A DNA stretch of 64,000 nucleotides from Perognathus longimembris pacificus (lineage: Eukaryota; Chordata; Mammalia; Rodentia; Heteromyidae), in the NCBI RefSeq assembly GCF_023159225.1, contig NC_063175.1, forward strand, positions 3,354,755 through 3,418,754, in the 5' to 3' direction. The notes beneath the pieces were generated by a model. It had not been told where the DNA came from. It searched no databases and saw nothing but the letters and a program-made list of their open reading frames with translations. Every line of letters begins with the position of its first letter. The stretch's first letter is position 1. Made by a program: the position numbers and the translations under genes. Of this stretch, positions 39,214 to 49,450 are shown one piece after another.

Positions 39214-39750
39214 TGCTGGGGCTGTTTTCTCTGACCCGGCTCGGATGCTTATTTCTTTCTCTCTTATTACCCTCCGTATCGTCCTCTCCCCTAACCCTCG
39301 GCCTGCAGGTATGTTAGGGTGGGACGTAGGGGTCACTCCGGCCTGGCGTGCACGTGACCTACGTGGTAATGTGGCCGCTATCCTTCCCTGGGAGCTAGCG
39401 TACATAGACCACGGAGTAGGCTTCTGAGAGCGAACTAACTTTATTGAGGGAAGGTCAAGGGGAGATGATTCCAAAGGAAGGGGGTTGGCCAGGATTCCGA
39501 TAGGCTAAGCGGCTGTCACCTGAGTCCCAAGGGGCTGGTCACTTGACCTCCAAGGGGCTACGTCACTCTGAGCGCGCCAAACCAGGGCGGGGCTGGTAGG
39601 CGCCAGGCTGGCTGCCAGCTAAGTCGGGGGTCTATTTACCCAACCGGTTTCTCCGGATTCCAATGTAGAGAGGATGGAAGGGCCGCATTCCCCAGCTGGG
39701 GGAGGTGCCTCAAGCCCCTTCCATCCAGGGGAGAAAGATGGACCCCAACA
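39214..39750 (-). promoter_or_regulatory. Provirus 5' LTR (promoter)
   Basis: 537 bp, co-linear with 34737-35273 at about 99.1% identity. Its minus-strand promoter would transcribe the provirus toward the SMCHD1 3' end. The reversed AATAAA at 39440-39445 marks the R region. The three nt between its end and the primer binding site are a normal spacer. Confidence 0.9.
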
Positions 39751-39756
39751 ATCAAC
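39751..39756. repeat. Provirus target-site duplication (right)
   Basis: ATCAAC, identical to 34731-34736. Confidence 0.93.
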
Positions 39757-39954
39757 AATAAAGTTTGCTTATCCTTGTCTTACATAATCATACATACATA
39801 GCTTTTGAGCTATGTATCCACTGAGAGGTCTATTTTTTTACCTTTATATGTTGAGTAGTTGTTAACTCATGATCTTTCTGCCCTAGCCTCCCAAGTACTG
39901 GGACAGCAGGCCCATTTATACCCATTTTTATGGACTTTTTCCACTCCTAAAACC

Positions 39955-40165
39955 TTGCCACACATAGTGCTATGCATCTCTAGTCTTCAGCACCCAGGAA
40001 GCTGAGGTAAGATGAGATCAGCCTGAACAACATAATTGTCTTGAAAAAAGAACTTTTAATGAAAAACTAACCTGGGGCTGAGGATGTAGTTGAGTGGTAA
40101 AGTGCTTGCTCAATATATGTTCAAAACCCTGTGTCTGATCCCTAGCACCACCAAAATAATAATAA
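39955..40165 (+). mobile_element. B1-like fragment and ID monomer
   Basis: B1-like at 39960-40050 (gctatgcatctctagtcttc). ID unit at 40074-40155 (ggggctgaggatgtagttga ... ctgatccctagcaccacc) with an (AAT)n tail. Confidence 0.7.
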
Positions 40166-40194
40166 TAATAAATTAAATTTGGTAATTTCAGTAA

Positions 40195-40430
40195 GATTTT
40201 TGTTTCGTTTTTTTAACTGAAGGCCCCTTATTCTTGCTTAGCTTTTTTACTCACAGCTGATACTTACACTTGAGCCTTACCTCCAGCTTCAGATTTTGCT
40301 AGTTAATTTGAGGTAAGAATCCTTCCAATCTTTATTCCTGAGCTAACTTCAAATTATCGTCCTCAGATCTTAGCCTTTTCTGTGTGTTTACAATTACAGT
40401 CATGAGCCACAGGTTAGGTACCCAGTGGTT
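40195..40430 (-). mobile_element. B1-ID composite SINE
   Basis: Reverse, old copy: cttgagccttacctccagct, spacer agttaatttgag, tcagatcttagccttttctg. Confidence 0.75.
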
Positions 40431-40635
40431 TTCTTGTGTTTTTTTTATCGATGTGCTTAAAGATTTTAACAATATATTAAAGTATTATCTTGTTCTACAA
40501 TTTGACCAAATACTAAAATCTGTATAGGATAACACATTAAAAATAAATCACTTTTATTTTTAACATGAAATACACATGAACAATTTTTTCTTCAAGTATT
40601 TAATTCTGTATTTATGCTAGAAAAGAATATAGCTA

Positions 40636-40872
40636 AGCCAGGTGCCAGTGGTTCACACCTGTAATTCTTAGCTACTCAAGAGGCTGAGATCTGAAGGATT
40701 ACAGTTCAAAGCCAGCCCAGGCAGGAAAGTCTCTGAGACTCTTATCTGCATTTAACCACCAAAAATTGGAGGTGGTGCTGTGGCTCAAAATTGTAGAGCC
40801 CTAACCTTGAGCTGAAGAGCTCAGGGACAGCACCCAGGCCAGAGTTCAAGACACACACACACACACACAAAA
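40636..40872 (+). mobile_element. B1-ID composite SINE with (CA)n tail
   Basis: gccaggtgccagtggttcac head, accaccaaaaattggaggtg junction, ID-like tail, and (ac)n in place of the A-run. Confidence 0.88.
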
Positions 40873-40914
40873 CCAGTTCTTGTTCTCAAGCTCATGATTA
40901 ACTGAATATTTTTT

Positions 40915-41400
40915 CTTATTTATTGTAAAAGTGATATACAGAGAGGTTACAGTTTCATACATTAGACCTTGGCTACATATCTTGTACTGTTTGTTACCTC
41001 CTCCCTCATTCCCCCCTCCCTTAACTGAATTTTTTTATACTTCAGATTCTATAACTTGGTTACTTACTAGTGTTTCTGAAATGAACAGGGTTCATTCCAC
41101 TGTAGTTTTTAGTATAGAACTGTCAATATTTTTATATATAGAGGGGCTTTATTCTTTAATTATTTCTTTAAAAAATTTTTATTGTAAAGGTGATGAACAG
41201 AGGGGTTACAATTACATGAGTCAGGTAATAAGTAATTTCCTTTTGAACAGTGCCACCCCCTCCCTCATTCTCTTCCAGTTTTTCCCCTCCCAACTTTCCC
41301 CCAAGTTGTATAGTTCATTTCCAACATAGTCTAGTGGGTGTCACTTGCCCAATTGGTTCACCTCTTTGTCGCACTGCTTCTGTGTAGTTATTTCTATACA
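40915..41400 (-). mobile_element. Two L1 3' ends
   Basis: Reverse L1 tails at 40918-41022 (ttattgtaaaagtgatatac ... cattcccccctccc) and 41155-41400 (tttattgtaaaggtgatgaa ... aagttgtatagttcatttcc), both severely 5'-truncated and from different subfamilies. Confidence 0.78.
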
Positions 41401-41489
41401 AAAAGTATATAAAGCAACAACTTAAAACCTCTGGCAATGTTCCTAAAAGCAAATGGCAGTGAATAATCATCTATTCAAGAAAATCTAAA

Positions 41490-41720
41490 GCCACGCACTA
41501 GTGTTTGCCCAGATTATATATAATCCTACCTATTTTGGAGATAAGAACTGAAGACTAGAGTTTGAAGTCAGCCAGGGGTAGACAAATATCCCAATTTACC
41601 ACCAAAAGGCTGTAACTGAGTATGGCTCAAATGATAGAGTTTCAGCCTTGAATGAAAAAGCTAAACAAGAATGCAATGTTTTCAAGCCCCTGTGCTGCTC
41701 CACACACACATACACAGAGA
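41490..41720 (+). mobile_element. B1-ID composite SINE, old
   Basis: gccacgcactagtgtttgcc, accaccaaaaggctgtaact, ggctcaaatgatagagtttc and a (CA)n tail. Confidence 0.7.
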
Positions 41721-41739
41721 CAGACCAAGATGATTAGAA

Positions 41740-42330
41740 ATATCCACCATTTTTAATCAGTCTTGATGACTGACTGCCAATTCTAGCTAAAGCAAAGCTC
41801 ACCTATCCCATAATCCTTTCAGTAGAAGAATTCGTAGAACTGGCTGCTCTGGTATGGAAAGTCAGCCTTTGTGAGGAAAGGTTTTTTTGTCATTCCAAAT
41901 ACCTCAGGGGTGACACCATCTGAGGGAGTACCTATTGTGCAAGTAAGGGTTTCTCTGGGAAAGAGAAGCAGAGTTATCGAGAGAAGAAACTGGAGAAGTA
42001 CACTAGCAGGTTAGATGCCAGGGATAGTGACTTCAGACACCTAACAGACCTGTGGTGGAGTCTTAGGACTCCATACAGTTACAAAGCAGAGGCATGGCTG
42101 TGGCAGCTGTTGTAGTTATCATCTGACAACAGCTGTGGCTGAAAATGTCAAGCAGGGGTGCCATGCCATTAGTGGCAGCTGAGGTGCTGGGATTGTTGGA
42201 GGCTCCACCTCCATGGCCTGGAGTGAATCCCGTCACATAATGCCAGGACAAGACAAAGCTTTCAGCCTGAAGCTTGCTACTTCCTCTGCTTCCTGGTTCC
42301 TGTGTTGACTGTGAGTCTTAAGCTCTGCCA
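41740..42330 (+). other. Single-copy stretch, unidentified
   Basis: GC somewhat above the surroundings. A minus-strand frame (42251-42063) rich in Gly, Ala and Thr has no recognised homology. It could be part of an LTR or a retrocopy, but neither can be supported. Confidence 0.4.
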
Positions 42331-42336
42331 TCTCAC

Positions 42337-42436
42337 ATAATATATATATACATATATATATATACACATATATACATAATATATATGTATACACATATAC
42401 ATTATATATATATATGTGTATATATATATATACATA
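42337..42436 (+). repeat. (TA)n microsatellite
   Basis: About 100 bp of imperfect tatata/tacata repeats, partly palindromic. Confidence 0.95.
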
Positions 42437-42439
42437 GAG

Positions 42440-42935
42440 AAGAACTGAAAATCCGTATTTTGTTTTACATAAGTCTGGTTGACTTTTTAAAATCTGATCT
42501 AGGTAATTTTGTGCTCTCCTAGGTAGTTATTTTACTTTTCACTCATTTTTCTCTGCAGTCATTGTATCTGAGCCTCAACATCTACCTTCTAATATTCAAT
42601 TTTAATTTCTTTCTGTTGTTCTCTTTTATACTTTTCTATCTACAGTTAGAATGCTCACATTTTCTATCTCTATTCCTTGATCCCTAGTCCCTTCCTTACT
42701 AGCTACACTCCTAGCTGCAGTACATTGCCCAAATATCATTTCATTTCTAAGTGTTCTGTATGCGTGTGTATTCATCTCTCCATCCCCCCCAACACAGTGT
42801 TGACTATATCTTTTCTACTTATCTCACACTACTTTCTCAGATTCTCTGGCTTAATTGGGGAGCCTTTATAACCACCCATCTTATATTATTCATTAGAATA
42901 GTTATTCTCCCTGTTTCCCATTACCACCCTACTAA
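42440..42935 (+). other. Single-copy stretch
   Basis: AT-rich. No gene or repeat recognised. Confidence 0.5.
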
Positions 42936-42959
42936 TTAAGATCTTTCTTTCTTTCTTTC

Positions 42960-43158
42960 TTTTTTTGGCCAGTCCTGGAGCTTGGACTCAGGGCCTGAGC
43001 ACTGTCCCTGGCTTCTTTTTGCTCAGGGATAGCACTCTGCCACTTGAGCCACAGCGCCACTTATGGTCATTTTATGTATATGTGGTGCTGGGGAATCGAA
43101 CCCAGGGCTTCATCTATACGAGGCAAGCACTCTTGCCACGAGGCCATATCCCAGCCCA
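42960..43158 (-). mobile_element. Dimeric SINE
   Basis: Minus-strand copy with a (CTTT)n tail. Duplication attaagatctttct lies at 42936-42949 and about 43161-43174. Confidence 0.94.
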
Positions 43159-43388
43159 TAATTAAGATCTTTCTAGGTTAAAAAAAAAAAAAAAGATACA
43201 TCTTTGTTTCTGTATTCATCTAAAGATACTGGAGCAGTAGTGGTAACTGATCATTATTAGAGATTGCCAAAACACAAGATTGTGGTTTATCTACTTACAG
43301 TAGTTTTTCTAGGCAAAAGCCATATAGACTTAAGTAGTAGCGAAGAGGAAGACAATTCAAACAAAACAAGTCAATAAGAATGATCCAA

Positions 43389-43570
43389 TGGGGCTGGGAA
43401 TGTGGCTTAGTGATAGAGTGCTTGCCTAGCATGCATGAAGCCCTAGGTTTGAAGTGGTGCTATGGCTCAAGTGGTAGAACGCTAGTCTTGAGCACAGAGA
43501 GGCTTAGGGACAGCTCTGCCTGAATTCAAGCCCCAGGACTGGCAAAAAAAAAAAAAAAAAAAAAAAAAAG
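43389..43570 (+). mobile_element. Dimeric SINE, internally deleted
   Basis: The left unit ends at ccctaggttt and passes directly into gaagtggtgctatggctcaa. A-run of about 30. Confidence 0.9.
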
Positions 43571-43866
43571 AATGATTCAGTGAAAGTAAGAAGATGATCC
43601 CCCCTGTTTATCACCTTGACAATAAATGAAAAGAAATTCAGATGGTAATGTATATGCAGTGTAAGTAATTCAATGAAGCTACAAACAACTCAGAGAATTC
43701 AGACAAATGGTTGATTGAAATAATAAAGAAGACATATAGGATATGAAAGAAATCAATAAGAAGATGGAAAATCTGGACAGCTGGAGAAACTTCCAAGCAA
43801 ATACAAAGGGGAAGAAAGAGAAGAAAACCATCCTGAGACCACCAAAAGTAAAAATGGAGCAATGCA

Positions 43867-44512
43867 AATGACCACCCTGCCCTGCCCTGCCCTGCCCTGC
43901 CCTGCCCCAGCGCTTCCTTCTTGCTTCGAAGGACTCATTCTCCCCTCTCCCCCCACGTTAGAGTAGCATTCGCTTCTTAGTCCATTTTGTTTTCAATACA
44001 ATTTATTACTGATCAGAGTAATTCTTTAGTACATTGAAATGTGAGGGCTTGGTTTTAACACCTTCCCTCCCTTACCCCTCGCCCTCAGAGCACTCAGGAC
44101 AGGGAAGTGCCACCTCAGGCACTGCCTTTTCCTCCATGGCCTTTAACATAATATTTTGTACTTCTGATGGCTAGAAAGTTCATGTATAGTTTCTGGAAAT
44201 CATCCAATTAAACATCTGCTTACAGTGGTGTTGCTGTGACTTCAGAGCCACCGTGGGGAGTCCCTTGCTTCAGGGGTGCCGCAGAACAGGAAGGGCAGTC
44301 CCTTAGTGGACAGCAGAAGCCCTGTGGGGTCGGCTTGCACCCTTCTGTCGGACTGACCTATCAGTGTGGCACAAGGCTGCGAGCCCCCTGAACCCATTCC
44401 CTTTCCAAAGAATTAGCTGTCTTCCAGCCAGCACCATTGTGTCCTTACCTGCCTCCCATTAGTGGTAATATTCTTTATGTATAATAAATTTTTATACCCC
44501 CCCAAAAAAATT
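43867..44512 (+). pseudogene. 5'-truncated retrocopy of an unidentified transcript (3' UTR)
   Basis: A sharply bounded 645-bp block of different composition, ending in AATAAA (about 44484-44489), a C-run and an A-run. It interrupts an L1 ORF1-like segment. No coding frame is recognisable, so it would be only the 3' UTR of a reverse-transcribed mRNA. The left end is a (CCCTG)n run. Confidence 0.55.
43873..43909 (+). repeat. (CCCTG)n microsatellite
   Basis: Six units of ccctg in direct tandem. Confidence 0.95.
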
Positions 44513-44570
44513 GGAATATTGAAAGTGAAGTTTGAAGAGTTCAAAATCCTGAATAAAAAATTCAATTGTA

Positions 44571-44772
44571 GGTCTGGGAATATGTCCTAGTGGCAAGAGT
44601 GTTTGCCTCCCATACATGAAGCCCTGGGTTCAATTCCCCAGCACCACATGTACAGAAAATGGCCAGAAGTGGCGCTGTGGCTCAAGTGGCAGAGTGCTAG
44701 CCTTGAGCAAAAAGAAGCCAGGAATAGTGCTCGGGCCCTGAGTTCAAGGCCCAGGACTGGCAAAAAAAAAAA
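44571..44772 (+). mobile_element. Dimeric SINE
   Basis: Forward copy with the duplication tcaattgta on both sides (left copy ends at 44571). Confidence 0.93.
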
Positions 44773-44867
44773 TCAATTGTAAATTGACTTAGCCTAGCTA
44801 ACAGATCAAGTTGAAAATAATCTAACAGGATTGAATTTAGTCAGTTCAAAAATGCTGGGGGGGGGGG

Positions 44868-44971
44868 TGGAATTGGGCATTTTTTGGCTCACACCTATAA
44901 TCCTAGCTCCTCAGGAGGCTCTAATCTGAGGATCAAGATTCAAATCCAGCCAGGCAGGAAATTCCTTGAGC

Positions 44972-45035
<64 letters not shown>

Positions 45036-45196
45036 CCCACTGTCCCTGGCTGCTTTTTTGCTCAAGGCTAGCACTCTACTTCTTGAGCTACAGCACCACT
45101 TCTGGCTTTTTCTGTGTATGTGGTACTGAGGAATCAAACCCAGGGCTTCATGGATGGGAGGCAAGCATTCTACCACTAAGCCACATTCCCAACCCC
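44868..45196 (+). mobile_element. Composite: B1 head, microsatellite, reversed dimeric SINE
   Basis: A forward B1-like head (44880-44972) runs into (TC)n and (TCTA)n, and then a reverse dimeric SINE lacking its start (45037-45196). Confidence 0.8.
44973..45036 (+). repeat. (TC)n(TCTA)n microsatellite
   Basis: About 13 TC units followed by about 10 TCTA units. Confidence 0.95.
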
Positions 45197-45239
45197 AAGG
45201 TAACTAAATAAAGGGAAAAGTCCTTCAAGTAGAATTACA

Positions 45240-45445
45240 GGGGCTGGGAATATGACCTAGTGGTAGAGTGCTTGCCTTGCATACATAAAACCCTGGGTTC
45301 GATTCTTCAGTACCACATATATAGAAAAGGCCAGAAGAGGCACGGCGGCTCAAGAGGTAGAGTGCTAGCCTTGAGCAAAAAGAAGCCAGGGACAGTGTTC
45401 AGGCCCTGAGACCAAGCTCCAGGAGTGGCAAAAAAGAAAAGAAGA
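45240..45445 (+). mobile_element. Dimeric SINE
   Basis: Forward copy. Duplication gaa(a/)ttacag on both sides (45231-45239 and about 45446-45454). Confidence 0.92.
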
Positions 45446-45454
45446 AGAAATTAC

Positions 45455-46330
45455 AGTCATTAACTTATATGCATCAAATGTTGTCACACCCAAGCTTATT
45501 AAGCAAAGCTTCTTTATTTAAAGGATAGACCCCAGAATAATAATAAATGAGAGAATAATAATGATCTAGCTCTTAAATAGAACATCTAAACTAAAAAAAG
45601 CACATAGATGCACACACACACCCCCACACAAAAACAACCCTCAGAATTAAGTGATACTTTAACATGTCTACAGAGTATTTGCCCGGCATCTCTGAATAGT
45701 ACAGATAGTAGATACATAATATTGCAACAAGCACATGAAACTATGCTTAGCATCATTAGTCATCAGGAAATTGCGAATTAAGATCACAATGAGATACATT
45801 ACATATCTTCTTGGGTGGTGGTACTACAAAAGTCAAATAATAGGTGTTCACAAGAATGTGTATAAGTTTATCTGATTTGGGGAGGGGAAGGGGAAACACA
45901 GAAATGGTGGAACAAAGAGTGAACCAATTCAGCATTGATAGCAGACAACATGTTGGAAGTGAACAATACAACTTGGGAGGAGAGGGGTTTGGGAGGGTGA
46001 AAACTGGGAGAAAAGGAGGGGGTAACACTGTTCATAAAGAAATGCACTCATTACCTGACTTAGGTAACTGTAACCTCTCTATATATCACCTTTACAATAA
46101 ATTTTTCTTAAAAAATAATAATTGAAACTCGTACATTACTGGTGGGAACGTAATGTGGCCCCAGTGATCTGGAAGTTTCTCAAGTTAAACAGATTTAGGA
46201 ATCACCTGACTAGATACTTAAGTATAGACCTAAAAAAGATGAAAACATTTGTCCACACAGATATTTGTGCATGAATGTTTATTGTTTTTAATTACGGTCA
46301 ATCTAGGCAACCCTGCTGAATATTGATAGG
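45455..46330 (+). mobile_element. Old L1 ORF2 with a younger L1 3' end nested in it
   Basis: Old forward L1 ORF2 sequence at 45455-45866 resumes at about 46118-46330 (cgtacattactggtgggaac). Between them, 45867-46115 is a younger L1 3' UTR (ggagaggggtttgggagggt ... atcacctttacaataaattt). Confidence 0.75.
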
Positions 46331-46506
46331 AGAACTTCAAAGTAACACCTTATTGAAATCAGATATGGCCCTGGAAAAGATGGAGACACTGGGAAAGCAA
46401 AGGTAGAAGAGAAGTAGAAAAAGAGAAGCCAAATTCTAATAAGATTGAGGAGTCAACAGAAGGCAAGGAAGAAACAATTTTCCCCAAAGCTAAAACAGTA
46501 AAAGAG

Positions 46507-46884
46507 GGCTGGGAATATGGCCTAGTGGCAAGAGTGCTTGACTCATACATGAAGCCCTGGGTTCAATTCCCGAGCACCCCATATATAGAAAACGGCCAGA
46601 AGTGGCGCTGTGGCTCAAGTGGTAGAGTACTAGCCTTGAGCAAGAAGAAGCCAGGACAGTCTCAGGCTCTGAGTTCACACCCCAGGACTGGAAAAAAAAA
46701 AAAAAGAAACCCAAATAATTACACTTGGACATGATTAATTACACAGCACGCTAAACATTCACACAGTGAGAGCAAAGGAGGATATTGGTAGGAGTGGGTC
46801 ACAAGGGCTCAATAGCTGTGTACATAAGATCATATAAAATGATGCTTATCAAAATGAACTCCAAGAAATGGAAAAAAAAAATAA
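46507..46884 (+). mobile_element. Dimeric SINE plus short L1 3' UTR piece inside DDX21 pseudogene
   Basis: The SINE at 46507-46702 is followed by L1 3' UTR sequence (aaatgaactccaagaaatgg at about 46851) and an A-run. aacagt(g)taaaaga repeats on both outer sides, so the two were probably inserted together or the SINE into the L1. Confidence 0.8.
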
Positions 46885-47057
46885 AACAGTGTAAAAGAAA
46901 ACAGATTTTTGAGGTTGATAATTTTCTTAAATCGAAAAGAATAAAAACAAGATGAGCCATTTCAAGATGACATTATTTTCCCTGAAACCAAACATGCCCA
47001 AAAGAAGAAAGACTTCCTTGAAAAAAAAAGTTATCTCTCTTCAAACAAACAAACAAA

Positions 47058-47311
47058 AGTACTGGCCAGCACAGTGGCTCATGCCTATAATCTTAGCTAC
47101 TCAGGAGGCTGAGATCTGAGGATGGCGATTCAAAGCCAGTCCAAGCAGGAAAGTTCATGTGTGTGAGTTCACATTCACACACACACACACGCACGCACAC
47201 ACACACACACACAGCTGAAAATGTCACTGGCTCACGTGATCGAGTGTTAGCCTTGCACACAAAGCTCAAGGACAGTACCCAGACCTGAGTTCAAGACCAG
47301 CACACACATGA
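47058..47311 (+). mobile_element. B1-ID composite SINE inside DDX21 pseudogene
   Basis: ggccagcacagtggctcatg head, central (CA)n expansion (47172-47213), ID-like tail. It interrupts the Lys-rich N-terminal coding block. Confidence 0.85.
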
Positions 47312-47811
47312 AGTATTAAAAAGTCTTCTGAAGAAGACATAGGCACTCCTGAGCACAAAAAGATGAAGAAAGAAAAAGGTAAATGGAGAAATTGCAGAGA
47401 AAACCTCCAACTGAGGAGAGATTCTCTCACTGTGAACCTGACTCAACCAGGACAAACTGCAGAACAAAAACAGGCACTTTCTCTAATTTTCTCATATCTC
47501 ATGGAGAGACATTCCTGTTTCCTAAACAAGCAAAAACATTTCAGCATGTCTGTGATGGCAAAGACAATTGAAGAGGCTGAGAACGAAACTAGGAATGCAT
47601 TCTTCTTTGTCATCTCTTTGAGAATCTTCAGGATGAAACACAGGTCTCTAAGAGAAGCTGTGTTTCCCCAAATACTAATTCTTACATTTTATATGGGAGC
47701 TGCCTGATTAAGTAAGAAGAAACTTCAGTGACCTCACAAAGAAGCTGTCAGTGGAATGGAAAACTTGTTTTTATGAACGAATGTGGAATGGGATTGATGT
47801 CTTGTTAGGAA

Positions 47812-48674
47812 TGGATTTGAGTAACGGGATTCAGGGACCAGAAAGCTCTCGTCTCACTGGAGAAAGAAGTCAAGGAGACAGAGGAGACCATGACACCCAT
47901 TGGCCCTGATAACCATTCTCGTGGAAGTGAGGACTTTTACCAACCAAACTGTCAAACAAATACTTCTTGGATGGTACCAAGCCAAATGACAAATCAGGGA
48001 CCTCTGACTACTTCGCCCCTTTACAGCAGGAAGTAGCTCCAGAAGCAACAACCTCCACCCATGCTCCCAGCCTGGTACCCCTCCTCTGTTATTAATAAAC
48101 AACAAATGGGGGAATGTTAGCATTTCCCTAGCCTCAGGTCCTCAGCTCCTCCCACTAGATCCTAGATCCACCCATACCTAATGAGCCACTCCTACTCACT
48201 ACCTACTTCCCCTTTTCCCCAGAGAGGAGAAGCTGCCACCTGGATAAGGTGCAGACGCCACGTAGCTCCCTCTCCCTTGGGAACTATGGCCCCACTAATA
48301 AACCTCCTTATGAATCTTCTTCTCCTGCCTGTGATTATCTCTGCATGGTCCTCTGGGATGGCCGGGACATATGCTTTCAACGCCGACCTCAAGCTATGAT
48401 TTGAGTGTGTGGACAGGGTCAATCCTAGAAAACAGGGTTAATGTGACACCAAGATTTGGATACTGAATTATCAAGTCCTCATCATCAAGTCCTCCTACAT
48501 GTTGGGTGGGAGAATCCTTGGCCTGGGATGACCAGAGAGAGGTTATCATTTTGCATAACTATAGGTGCTTGTAGGTCAGCAAGACTGTTGTGTGTCATAA
48601 GTCTGTTAATACCAGAAGTCTAAGTTGTGATTCCTAATCAAATCCAAGTCATCACTCTCAGCCTTCAAGTTTCC
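47812..48674 (+). mobile_element. LTR-retroelement fragment with 3' LTR inside DDX21 pseudogene
   Basis: 863 bp without similarity to DDX21. A purine tract aaatgggggaa (48104-48114) directly precedes TGTTAGCATTTCCC at 48115, the layout of a polypurine tract and 3' LTR. AATAAA lies at 48297-48302. The LTR end is not certain (about 48420). The upstream part has no recognisable retroviral protein. Class uncertain, possibly class I. Confidence 0.6.
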
Positions 48675-48713
48675 TAACTCCGGGCATGATATCAGTATCA
48701 AAAGCTATCTACA

Positions 48714-48949
48714 AGTCGGGCACTGGTGGCTCATGCCTGTAATCCTAGCTACTCAGGAGGCTGAGATCTGAGGATCTTGGTTCAAAGCCAGCGCAGGCAG
48801 GAAAATTCCTGAGACTCTTTATCTCCAATTAACCACCCAGAAAACTGGAAGCGGTGCTGTGGCTCAAGTGGTAGAGCACTAGTCTTGAGCTGAAGAGCTC
48901 AGGGGGCAGCTTCCAGGCCCAGAGTTCAAGCCCTAGGACCAACAACAAC
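48714..48949 (+). mobile_element. B1-ID composite SINE inside DDX21 pseudogene
   Basis: Good copy: gggcactggtggctcatgcc, accacccagaaaactggaag, ID-like tail, (caa)n end. Duplication aaaagctatctaca on both sides. Confidence 0.92.
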
Positions 48950-49162
48950 AATAAAAAGCTATCTACAGAATGGCAAGTTAGATCTTATTCAAAGCAAGCA
49001 TGGATGAAATTGACCAGAGGTTGGGTATAGATTTTACTGATCAAGTGGAACAGAGTGTATGCATAGCATACAAAAAAGATTCTAAAGATAATATCCAAAA
49101 CATTGCTTTTTTTTTCCTGCAACTTGACCTCAGTAGGTATTTACTATTGCTAAGAAATATAC

Positions 49163-49450
49163 TGGTGGCTCACACCTATAGTATTAGCTACTTGGGAGAT
49201 TGAGATTGGGATCAAGAATCAAAACAGCCCAGACGGGGGAAAAATGGGTGGCATATGCCTGTTATCTTAGCTACTGGGAAGCCTAACATAAGTGGATCAT
49301 GACCTGGTACATGCCTGGCAGGAAGTGAGACCCTATCTCTAAAACAAAGAACAAAAGTCTGGGCTAGAGGCATTACTTAGCAATACCTTAGAGTGCCTGT
49401 GTAGCAAGTGAAATGCCCTTAGTTCAACCCCCAAGTACTTCAATAGAAAA
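49163..49450 (+). mobile_element. B1-like SINEs and ID unit inside DDX21 pseudogene
   Basis: Two B1-like heads in tandem (gtggctcacacctatagtat, and gtggcatatgcctgttatct) and an ID monomer (gggctagaggcattacttag ... agttcaacccccaagtactt). Confidence 0.75.

Larger units (their letters stand above)
34737..39750 (-). mobile_element. Class II endogenous retrovirus, internally deleted provirus
   Basis: A 5014-bp provirus on the - strand between 6-bp duplications ATCAAC (34731-34736 and 39751-39756). In its own direction the order is 5' LTR, a primer binding site extended to 66 nt of tRNA-Lys(CUU), the 3' part of pro, pol (RT, RNase H, integrase), about 1.1 kb without recognised env, a polypurine tract, and 3' LTR. 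Class II (betaretrovirus/ERVK-like) is supported by the Lys1,2 primer, the 6-bp duplication and the pol type. gag is absent. pol carries a stop and two frameshifts, so it cannot make its own proteins. Confidence 0.95.
34515..39861 (-). mobile_element. Short L1-like insertion that hosts the provirus
   Basis: Two parts, 34515-34736 and 39757-39861 (about 327 bp), form one minus-strand element with a T-rich left end, similar to 21225-21480. The flanks ttaactcatgatcttt at about 34499-34514 and 39862-39877 form a target duplication. Those flanks lie inside a reversed B1-like SINE that continues at 39878-39915. Confidence 0.75.
43635..44830 (+). mobile_element. L1 ORF1-like fragment interrupted by a retrocopy and a SINE
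   Basis: Segments 43635-43866, 44513-44570 and 44773-44830 read like the charged, coiled-coil part of L1 ORF1 (for example VKFEEFKILNKKF at 44523-44565). Confidence 0.45.

Noticed and set aside
41740..42330. Retropseudogene
   Set aside because: The minus-strand translation looked protein-like, but I could not name a parent and saw no poly(A) end. Left as unidentified.
47363..47707. 114-residue frame as an independent gene
   Set aside because: Parts of it and of the overlapping frame match DDX21 in alternate frames. It is a broken piece of the processed pseudogene.
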